From the NCBI GenBank assembly GCA_002702705.1, contig PABH01000043.1:1-51732 (forward strand): a stretch of 51,732 bases of DNA. The letters are read 5' to 3'. Shown here in pieces: positions 9,996 to 16,755 of the stretch (its first letter is position 1; every line of letters starts with the position of its first letter). A model generated the notes under the pieces. That model had not been told where the DNA came from and made no database searches. It saw nothing but the letters and a program-made list of their open reading frames with translations. The DNA comes from Anaerolineaceae bacterium (lineage in GTDB: Bacteria; Chloroflexota; Anaerolineae; Anaerolineales; Anaerolineaceae). Position numbers and translations under genes: made by a program.

Positions 9996-10397
9996 TCAAT
10001 CCAGACCATTGATTACATACCCACCCTCATCGTCATCAGCATACCGCATTTCTTCTTCAATAAACTCAACTTGTTTTCCACTCTCATAGATGACTTTTTG
10101 CCAAATACCATCATCATATGCCTTAACAACTAATTCAATTCGGAGGGTTGGGAATTTTTTCGATAAAATTTTTAATTCGTCATAAGGTGCAATCCATTCA
10201 GTTTCTACATCAAAGTAATAAACATCATCTGTAAAATTAATTTGTGGTTTCTCGTCCTCCGAATATTGAGTAGAAGGGTCATCGGTGATTTTCTCTAGAT
10301 CAAAATCATAATCTTCAGATTTTACGAACTGGGCTAAGTCGTTTAAGATTTTATTTTCACCGGTTATTTTAATTTCACTAACAACAACATTTGCCAT
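9996..10397 (-). CDS. YubB/DUF1281-like ferredoxin-fold protein
   Basis: A 133-residue acidic protein with no transmembrane segment. The start follows AAAGGAG with good spacing. Residues ~6-22 (SEIKITGENKILNDLAQF) and ~70-115 (FDVETEWIAPYDELKILSKKFP, then a strand-rich part ending in GIWQKVIYESG) resemble the YubB ferredoxin-like family, found on plasmids and phages with unknown function. The last ~20 residues are strongly acidic (EEEMRYADDDEGG). It lies 103 bases downstream of another small acidic gene on the same strand, so the two may form a unit. Confidence 0.55.
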   Translation of the reverse strand: MANVVVSEIKITGENKILNDLAQFVKSEDYDFDLEKITDDPSTQYSEDEKPQINFTDDVYYFDVETEWIAPYDELKILSKKFPTLRIELVVKAYDDGIWQKVIYESGKQVEFIEEEMRYADDDEGGYVINGLD

Positions 10398-10500
10398 TCT
10401 TATACTCCTTTAAATCCTTTTATTTTTAATTTACAAGTTCACAATAAATACTTGTTGAGAGAGAGAAAGAATAATTAAAATATTTTTTTAACTTTTAAAC

Positions 10501-11016
10501 TTACACAAAATCCTTTACCCAACTTGCAAATTCATCTTTCATCTCATCCGGAATTGCATCATTTTTCGGTTCTTCCTCTTCATCGTCCTGAATTTCCTCC
10601 CAGTATCTTTCTCGGAGATCTTTCGCAAATTGATTTTCCGATGTTCTCAAATCATCATAGATACCCCACCATTCAATCACCAAAAAAGTCGGTGAGAGCG
10701 CTTCGTTCATTTTGAGACGGGTCTGTTCTAGAGTTAATTGCCCAGATTGATATAGGTCAACAATTGGGTTTACTTCATCCCAAACCTGATGATTGTTTTC
10801 AGGATTCTGAATATCGACAAAAAAGTAGGGTAAATAACGTGCTAACTCAATAAATGTCTCTTTTTCTTTAACCCATATGAAGCCACCATTTCCGCCACAA
10901 GGATGGTGGGAATCCATGTAGACCGCGGCACCATAACAATTTCCACTCAGGTCAAACCCTCCCCCTTTATGGATGATTTCGCTCAGTTTATCGTCTCGTT
11001 GTTGGGCAATTTGCAT
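10501..11016 (-). CDS. Hypothetical acidic protein, 171 residues
   Basis: I do not recognise this family. The start is supported by CAGGAG eight bases upstream of the ATG. The N-terminal part is glycine- and histidine-rich (HKGGGFDLSGNCYG, then SHHPCGGNGGF). The middle is helical with aromatic residues (LARYLPYFFVD, VIEWWGIYDDL), and residues ~145-158 form an acidic run (EEIQDDEEEEPKND). There is no signal peptide or membrane segment. The aromatic/acidic composition and the small acidic downstream neighbour are reminiscent of immunity or plasmid accessory proteins, but this is only an impression. Confidence 0.6.
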   Translation of the reverse strand: MQIAQQRDDKLSEIIHKGGGFDLSGNCYGAAVYMDSHHPCGGNGGFIWVKEKETFIELARYLPYFFVDIQNPENNHQVWDEVNPIVDLYQSGQLTLEQTRLKMNEALSPTFLVIEWWGIYDDLRTSENQFAKDLRERYWEEIQDDEEEEPKNDAIPDEMKDEFASWVKDFV

Positions 11017-11256
11017 TTGGTAAACTCCTGTTTTTTTATTTTTTTATAAGGAAAACTATGTCCGAACCCTGTATTCACTATTTCGCATTGATTTTAGGTT
11101 TTATTTAATCAAAACTTGTTCGGTTAAAGAGCCTTTATCATAATGGCTTTTGATAGATACGGATTTGAAGTTTTTTCCTTGTAAACTCCCCACTGATCGA
11201 TGGAATTTTTTGTAAATTTATCCTGTTTAAACTATACCAGAATTATGGGAGATCAA

Positions 11257-11268
11257 GGAAAATTTTCC
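11257..11268. repeat. 12-bp palindrome in the 11,017-11,308 gap
   Basis: GGAAAATTTTCC is a perfect palindrome in the non-coding gap between the phosphoribosyltransferase-like gene (ends 11,309) and the 171-residue gene (starts 11,016). A TATAGT resembling a -10 element reads on the minus strand just downstream at about 11,232-11,237. It could be an operator for the two small genes; it has no adjacent T run in the transcribed direction that would make it a good terminator. Confidence 0.3.
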
Positions 11269-11308
11269 GGATTTTTTATGGAATTTTTATTTAACGGGGC
11301 GTGTCATT

Positions 11309-12289
11309 TCACAGCTTCAAAGTCTCCTGCAAGCATACATTTTTAAGCATAACTTCCTCCGGATTAAGTGAAGGACGGCATATATTCGTCGATGTAAAGT
11401 CAGAACTGAATTTACCAATATCCCTACTATTAATCACACCCTGTTGGATGGTATTCTTTGCCCAAACCGGTAATTGTTTCCAGGTTTCAATCGGCAATAT
11501 TTGCTGTAGTCGTTCAAAGACCTTGTTTTCAGATGATATCTCTGTCCACTCTAAAGAATCCTCGGAATCAGCATTCTCCGTTCCTGGCACCAGGTGAAAA
11601 AGATCCAAAGCATCACTCACATTGTTTACCGTTTTTAAATCCAATCCTTGTTCCACCATCCAGAACCGGGCAATTTCAGTTCGCCATTCAAACATGTCCC
11701 CTTCCAACATGTTGGTCTCACATGTTGGAAGAATATCACTGAGTAACCCCAAGACAAAACGAGATGTAAACCCTGTGAAATAAGCATCATCCAAAATCAG
11801 TATTTTCTCAGGAAACTTGCCAGACAACGTTGATAAGATTTTTTGTCTTAATTCGTGCTGCCAATCCGTTTGTTGGCTCGACCATGCCAGGAAATACCCG
11901 TTTTCCTCCAGTCCAGCATAGTCCGGGGTATAAGGAAATGTATGCGCACAAGACAGGCTTTCTCGAGCGATATTGTATCGATCCATCTTTTCCCGACCGA
12001 TATTCACAATCAAAACCGGTGGAAAAGGCGTTTGATAGAAATGTTCCCACAATGCTTGCGCCGCCCAAAGAAATCCCCAGCCACCATGCGCCAAAACAAG
12101 TACCAAATCGGGTTTGAACATTTTGATTTCACTACACGCAGTAATCCCCAGGTGGTAAAAATTTTTTATTGTTTCATCACAATCTTGTCGGATTTTTCGG
12201 GTTATGTCCATTAGCCTCGTTTGTCCATTTTTATAGGTGTAATCGTTTTTTAAGGTTTGAAATATTGAAACTTCCAAAGCCATTATCAT
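11309..12289 (-). CDS. Phosphoribosyltransferase-like protein
   Basis: A 326-residue soluble protein. Residues ~160-180 read EKILILDDAYFTGFTSRF, matching the PRPP-binding loop of type I phosphoribosyltransferases (four hydrophobics, two acidic residues, then TGxT). An upstream core strand PDLVLVLAHGGWGFLWAA (residues ~60-77) fits the fold's first strand and loop. The rest, including a C-terminal ~100 residues with no recognised motif, is unassigned. No Shine-Dalgarno site precedes the ATG; instead a GC-rich hairpin ends about 20 bases upstream. It is separated from the CARF-HTH gene by a terminator, so it is probably its own transcription unit. PRTase-fold proteins occur both in nucleotide salvage and in defence-linked loci; no substrate can be proposed from the sequence. 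Confidence 0.6.
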   Translation of the reverse strand: MIMALEVSIFQTLKNDYTYKNGQTRLMDITRKIRQDCDETIKNFYHLGITACSEIKMFKPDLVLVLAHGGWGFLWAAQALWEHFYQTPFPPVLIVNIGREKMDRYNIARESLSCAHTFPYTPDYAGLEENGYFLAWSSQQTDWQHELRQKILSTLSGKFPEKILILDDAYFTGFTSRFVLGLLSDILPTCETNMLEGDMFEWRTEIARFWMVEQGLDLKTVNNVSDALDLFHLVPGTENADSEDSLEWTEISSENKVFERLQQILPIETWKQLPVWAKNTIQQGVINSRDIGKFSSDFTSTNICRPSLNPEEVMLKNVCLQETLKL

Positions 12290-12309
12290 TAAAACGTATT
12301 CGGGAGTTG

Positions 12310-12331
12310 GGCCGGTGTTTTACCACCGGCC
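12310..12331 (-). promoter_or_regulatory. GC-rich leader hairpin before the PRTase-like gene
   Basis: GGCCGGTG and CACCGGCC form a perfect 8-bp stem with a 6-base loop, in otherwise AT-rich DNA, ending about 20 bases before the ATG at 12,289. There is no T tract after it, so it is not an ordinary terminator. It may affect translation or mRNA stability. No ribosome binding site is seen between it and the start. Confidence 0.45.
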
Positions 12332-12456
12332 GGATCCCAGAGAGACCAATCCCCTGATGTTGGTGCCCTCACCGATTTCAAGCGTGGATATATTGTATTG
12401 CTCAATGGTAAAATATTCGTCCGAAGTCCTTATGAACCCCTTCATAACTAATTGTG

Positions 12457-12486
12457 AAAAAAGGACCCAACAAAAATGTTGAATCC
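12457..12486 (-). terminator. Intrinsic terminator after the CARF-HTH gene
   Basis: Read on the minus strand, GGATTCAAC, loop ATTTTT and GTTGGGTCC form a 9-bp stem with two G-U pairs, followed at once by TTTTTT. It lies 32 bases past the stop of the CARF-HTH gene and ends the long minus-strand group that begins with brxA. Confidence 0.8.
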
Positions 12487-12517
12487 TTCTTATAAAAAAC
12501 AAGAATGTATTTTCTGA

Positions 12518-13381
12518 TTAGTTCAAATCGGGATAACGCCCAAACAATTGAACGATATCACTTTCGTGAAATTCTTTTCCGGCGTTATACCATTTCTCTT
12601 CACATTTTCGCAAAATCGCGCGGCGGTGAGAGTCAATCGTCGCCGGTGAAAGGTTAAGCCGTGTCGCAATCTCTTTGCGTTCATATCCTGCGGCGTATTC
12701 CTTTAATACGTCTTTTTGCCTGGCCGTAAGGTCCTGCAGAACCAGTCTACAGAGTTCCGTTTCATCATCATCCAACCAGCCGTAACGGCTGGTTCTTAAT
12801 TCCGCGTTCGATCGATCAAAAAATTGATCCAGTCCCGGAATCAGCGAAACCCAGGGCACAAAAGGCACCTCAATTAAGTGCACACCATCCTCAGGAGCGG
12901 CATGCATGATCCTCCCGCCTCTGGCACGTTCCTGCATTTCGTCCGGGGTATAAATATGCCAGATATGATCATCCAGCTTAAACAACTGCATGGCCACCGT
13001 AATGGCGACAAAAGCAAGAATTCGCCGGCCGCCGGACACACCCAAATGAATGGTATGCCGGTTTCCTTTGAGGTCTTCAAAAAGGTTTTTAAATGTATTT
13101 CGAACAATTTCGACCTCAGCAGGAGCATAAACCTGGCCTAACGGAATGGAACCCAAATTAATATTAATATAACGAAAGCGAATCGGGCGATTATTGTATC
13201 TATTTCCTTCGAATTCTTTGGATAGTGTCTTAAGGGCTTTTTGATTGTCTTCACTTTCCGGTAAAACAATCACAACCACCTCTTGAATAGGTTCTTTTTT
13301 TTCCAACAACATATCCAGTAAATAGGTGACGACCTGTGGCTGCCCACCTAACGTAACCACTAACGTTGTTTTTTGCTCCAT
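12518..13381 (-). CDS. CARF-domain (Cas NE0113-like) protein with LuxR-type HTH
   Basis: A 287-residue predicted ligand-responsive transcription regulator. Residues 1-~195 resemble the CRISPR-associated NE0113 (TIGR02584) type CARF domain: first strand and loop TLVVTLGGQPQVVTYLL, and the second ligand loop IHLGVSGGRRILAFVA followed by MQLFKLDDHIWHIY. Residues ~220-270 are a LuxR/GerE-type helix-turn-helix (LTARQKDVLKEYAAG, then RKEIATRLNLSPATIDSHRRAI). CARF domains in CRISPR loci bind cyclic oligoadenylates; here no cas gene or array is visible. It is the last gene of the group running from brxA, 21 bases after the Clp gene, and a terminator follows. I infer it senses a nucleotide signal and regulates this island or another locus. 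The HTH call is strong; the CARF call is good but from memory of motifs. Confidence 0.75.
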   Translation of the reverse strand: MEQKTTLVVTLGGQPQVVTYLLDMLLEKKEPIQEVVVIVLPESEDNQKALKTLSKEFEGNRYNNRPIRFRYININLGSIPLGQVYAPAEVEIVRNTFKNLFEDLKGNRHTIHLGVSGGRRILAFVAITVAMQLFKLDDHIWHIYTPDEMQERARGGRIMHAAPEDGVHLIEVPFVPWVSLIPGLDQFFDRSNAELRTSRYGWLDDDETELCRLVLQDLTARQKDVLKEYAAGYERKEIATRLNLSPATIDSHRRAILRKCEEKWYNAGKEFHESDIVQLFGRYPDLN

Positions 13382-13402
13382 TAAACCATCCTAAATTTAA
13401 TT

Positions 13403-15667
13403 CTATTCAATATCAATAATATTTATTCGATTATCTTTCCATCCAATATTTATTTTTGTACTATATTTATTATGAGTCAAATGTTTGATAATAGGCTTTG
13501 AGATATATTTATCGTACCTTCGATGAAACTCCGTGATATCTCGAGATGATCCCCATAAATAATCAAACATGAAAATTAAATCATCGTCAATAAAACTTAA
13601 CTCAACATTAAATCGATTGACCAAATCCTCTTTTGATTTATTTAGATATAATTCATGCAGCTCCTTCATTTTTTCTTTAGGAAGGGGCTGGAAATGAAAA
13701 ACAAAATCAACCGCATTAACGATATTTGACAATTCAAAATTATTATTTATGATATTTTCTATTAATTTTGGAGAGTCAGTTTCTTTTTTAAATAACTTTA
13801 AATAGGGATCATCCGTTAAATTCGTATGATCTCGAACTGTAATGATAAACAGATAATTACCAAAATGAGCTTTTCTACCATGGTTATCTGTAGCACGGCC
13901 ATCTTTTATGATATTTAATAAATAGCTTTGGATTTCCGGATGCGCTCGGTCCAAATTATCCAATACGATTACACCTTGGGAATATGTCTCTATAAACTCA
14001 AACAAAACACCTTGCTTTTCATGCCCGATTAAACCCGGAGCTGCACCAATAATGTGAGAAATATCATACGAATTTTTTAAATGCTCCAATTGGATAGTCA
14101 TTAAAGAAATGGGTGATTCAGGATAAAGGGCCGAAGCAATAATTTGAGCAACCGTTGTTTTACCGGTTGCATTCGCACCATAGAATAAAAATGAAGCAAT
14201 TGGCCTGGAAGATTTTCGATTAATTTCTAAAGAAATTTCCTCAAAGGTTTCAGAGAGTTGTTGTATTAATTTTTCTTGGCCAACTATATTTCTTTTTAAT
14301 GCAATTTCAATTTTGTTGGGATCAAACAATTGTGAAAAATCTAGTTCAATCCCTACCGTTTCTTGAAGTACGTCCCAAATATCATTTTCATTAATAACCA
14401 ATTTGTTACCATCATCAATAATTTGATAAATGCTTTGACATTTAAACTTTTTGTTAGCAGCCGTTGTATCCAATAAATCAATTGCCTTGTCGGGTAAGTA
14501 CCTCGAAGGGATATATTGTATAGACCATTCTACTGCTTTTTCTACTGCCATCTGTGTAAACTCTACTTGAAGTTTTTCTTTTTCCTTAATAGCCCATGCC
14601 TTACAAATTGCTATTGCGTTTTCCTTTCCAGGCTCATTTATATTAATTTTCATAAACCGTCTTTGGAATGCATTATCTTTTTTAAGATAACGCTCATACT
14701 CAGTTTGAGTAGTGGCACCAATAACCCTCACTTCGCCCCGAGATAAAACTGGTTTCATGATATTTGCAATATCTAATGACGAATCACCCACACTTCCCGA
14801 ATTAACCATTAAATGAATTTCATCAAAAAATAAAATGATATTTGGATCAGATTGAGCAACTTTTATAATTTTATTTAAACGTTCCTCCATTACTCCCCGA
14901 TAAGAAGTTCCAGCTATTATGGAAGATATATTAATTTGGATGATTTTCCAGTCTTTCATATAGTAAGGACAATCAGGTGAAACGATTTTTCCCGCCAAAC
15001 CCTCTATAATCGCTGTTTTGCCAACACCAGCTGGACCAACTAAGATGGCATTTCTTTTTGTGGTTCGAATTAAAATCTGAATTAATTGGTTAATCTCATC
15101 TTCTCGTCCAAAAAATGGTGGTAGTTTATTTTCTTTCGCAAGAAGTGTTAAATCAATCCCAATCTCATTAATCTGTGAGTGGTCAGTGTTTTTTGGGCTC
15201 AAGGAAGAGGAAATTAATTTTTTTGCTGTTTTGGATTTTTTTGTTTCAAATTCCAATTTGTCTTTAATGGTAACAAGATCTATTTTTCCTAATATCCCTA
15301 AAAGTGTTTTTTCATTAGGAGGTAAATCAGTTATTAAATTTTCAACCTCAGCTGAACTTGGTAATGTGATAGATTCTTGAACCTCATTGATATAAAGTTT
15401 TTTAACCAATGTTCGACGATATTTTGTGATCTCTCGATCAGTCATCGTTAAATATTTAGAGCCTGCCCCTGCGTATTGATTAAGTTTCTCAACCGAGTGC
15501 CTATATTGATAATAAGACTCTTGCTCAAGATTAATTGCACCGTCTAATATCCTTAATATTGCCAAAAACAGATGCTCAAGCTCGATGGTTTCTGCGCCAC
15601 AAGCTTGAGCTTCACGGTTTGCCAAAAACAGCATTAATTCTAATTCTTGATTAATCTTTATGCTCAT
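13403..15667 (-). CDS. ClpA/ClpB-type double AAA+ unfoldase, second ATPase degenerate
   Basis: A 754-residue Hsp100 protein: Clp-N-like domain (residues 1-~140), D1 ATPase and D2 ATPase with no coiled-coil middle domain between them, so closer in layout to ClpA than ClpB. D1 is intact: Walker A GPAGVGKT (211-218), Walker B IILFFDEIH (278-286), GATTQTEYERY. D2 has Walker A GANATGKT (497-504) but its Walker B reads VIVLDNLDRAHP, so the catalytic Glu is Asn571, and the sensor-1 segment FIITVRDHT has Arg where Asn is usual. The sensor-2 arginine motif GSSRDITEFHRR is kept. I see no IGF/IGL-type ClpP-binding loop. It starts two bases after the OmpA-like gene's stop. Likely a disaggregase working with the upstream Hsp70, with D2 binding but poorly hydrolysing ATP (inference). 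Confidence 0.85.
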   Translation of the reverse strand: MSIKINQELELMLFLANREAQACGAETIELEHLFLAILRILDGAINLEQESYYQYRHSVEKLNQYAGAGSKYLTMTDREITKYRRTLVKKLYINEVQESITLPSSAEVENLITDLPPNEKTLLGILGKIDLVTIKDKLEFETKKSKTAKKLISSSLSPKNTDHSQINEIGIDLTLLAKENKLPPFFGREDEINQLIQILIRTTKRNAILVGPAGVGKTAIIEGLAGKIVSPDCPYYMKDWKIIQINISSIIAGTSYRGVMEERLNKIIKVAQSDPNIILFFDEIHLMVNSGSVGDSSLDIANIMKPVLSRGEVRVIGATTQTEYERYLKKDNAFQRRFMKININEPGKENAIAICKAWAIKEKEKLQVEFTQMAVEKAVEWSIQYIPSRYLPDKAIDLLDTTAANKKFKCQSIYQIIDDGNKLVINENDIWDVLQETVGIELDFSQLFDPNKIEIALKRNIVGQEKLIQQLSETFEEISLEINRKSSRPIASFLFYGANATGKTTVAQIIASALYPESPISLMTIQLEHLKNSYDISHIIGAAPGLIGHEKQGVLFEFIETYSQGVIVLDNLDRAHPEIQSYLLNIIKDGRATDNHGRKAHFGNYLFIITVRDHTNLTDDPYLKLFKKETDSPKLIENIINNNFELSNIVNAVDFVFHFQPLPKEKMKELHELYLNKSKEDLVNRFNVELSFIDDDLIFMFDYLWGSSRDITEFHRRYDKYISKPIIKHLTHNKYSTKINIGWKDNRINIIDIE

Positions 15668-15669
15668 TT

Positions 15670-16740
15670 TTACTCGAGGAAAGAAATGATAATCATTACG
15701 GTTCTGTTTTTATACTGGTTTTCAAGCGTATCATTGGGATACGGGGCTTTTAATGATCCGGCAGGTTGGATTCGAAAACTTTCCATTGGTATTCTTGAAT
15801 ACTCAGAAAGGATCTGAACGGCGGTTTTTGCTCTGTCAATTGAGAGACGATCTTTGTCTTCTATATTATCAGTATACCCAATAATTGTTATTTGATAAGA
15901 CCCTGGAATTAAATCGGTTAAGTGATCCGCGATTAATATTAAATTTTCTCGACCATATTCACTTAATATTCCTTCATAAAGAAAAACCGGTTCCGGAAAA
16001 ATTATGCTGATTTTTCCTTCACTATCCTGATCAATGGTCAGAGAATCTCCCCACCCTTTAAAATAATCAACCGAAATGATGTTGGGTTGCGATGGTGTTT
16101 TTAGATTTTTAATCAACATTGTGTTTTCGTTAGTATTATCTTGTAAGGTTTCTATTTGTGATTCTATTTTTTTAAATTCTCCAGCAAACTGCTCTTGTAA
16201 TGGCTGTACCGCGTTCAGGATATCATCTACAGAAATTTCATCGTTTGACGGTACGGTCATTTGCAGCATATCTAAATCCGTCTGAATCGCAGTGATACCA
16301 TTTGTAAAGCCTGAGATCTTTTTATTTTGCGTGTTCAACAAAACCATAATCCCAATCATCAAGATAACAAAGAGAATTAATAAAAAGAAACCGATTGTTT
16401 CAAGTGGTCTTTTGCGAACCGATTGTTTTTTGATCGTATGGATTCTTGCAAGCCCTGCAATACAGTCTGGACAATTTTTTTGATAGGATAATGCCTGCTT
16501 CCAGTATTCTTCAGCCTGTTGAAGATTACCCGATTGGGCTTCAACACGTGCTAAAAGGTCCAAAACATCATGCCCCGGATTCAGCTTAATCCGTTTTTCC
16601 AAAATATCTCTGCTTTTATTAAGGTCACCTTCCAATGCGTAATTAACTGCAATTTCAACTTCCTCATCTTGCAGGTATTTTTTTTGTTCCTTGACTATCA
16701 GTTCTAATTCACTGATCATTTTAGAAATTTGTGCATCCAT
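15670..16740 (-). CDS. TPR - membrane - OmpA-like protein
   Basis: A 356-residue membrane protein. Residues ~25-105 look like TPR helices (LARVEAQSGNLQQAEEYWKQAL). A basic stretch (KKQSVRKRP) precedes one transmembrane helix at about 115-136 (FFLLILFVILMIGIMVLL), so by the positive-inside rule the TPR part is cytoplasmic. A coiled-coil-like stalk follows (residues ~140-210). Residues ~245-356 form an OmpA/MotB-type domain (GYTDNIEDKDRLSIDRAKTAV, ending YKNRTVMIII), which in the family binds peptidoglycan. It stands 15 bases after the Hsp70 gene and 2 bases before the Clp gene. I infer that it tethers the chaperone machinery to the envelope. Confidence 0.8.
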   Translation of the reverse strand: MDAQISKMISELELIVKEQKKYLQDEEVEIAVNYALEGDLNKSRDILEKRIKLNPGHDVLDLLARVEAQSGNLQQAEEYWKQALSYQKNCPDCIAGLARIHTIKKQSVRKRPLETIGFFLLILFVILMIGIMVLLNTQNKKISGFTNGITAIQTDLDMLQMTVPSNDEISVDDILNAVQPLQEQFAGEFKKIESQIETLQDNTNENTMLIKNLKTPSQPNIISVDYFKGWGDSLTIDQDSEGKISIIFPEPVFLYEGILSEYGRENLILIADHLTDLIPGSYQITIIGYTDNIEDKDRLSIDRAKTAVQILSEYSRIPMESFRIQPAGSLKAPYPNDTLENQYKNRTVMIIISFLE

Positions 16741-16755
16741 GATTACTTTAAACTC

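Noticed and set aside
11257-11268. GGAAAATTTTCC as the terminator of the PRTase-like gene
   Set aside because: The stem is short and AT-rich and there is no T tract on the downstream side in the minus direction.
12320-12502. Possible 60-residue minus-strand gene between the CARF-HTH and PRTase-like genes
   Set aside because: Its first half covers the terminator hairpin and its end covers the leader hairpin. It has no ribosome site and no recognisable motif.
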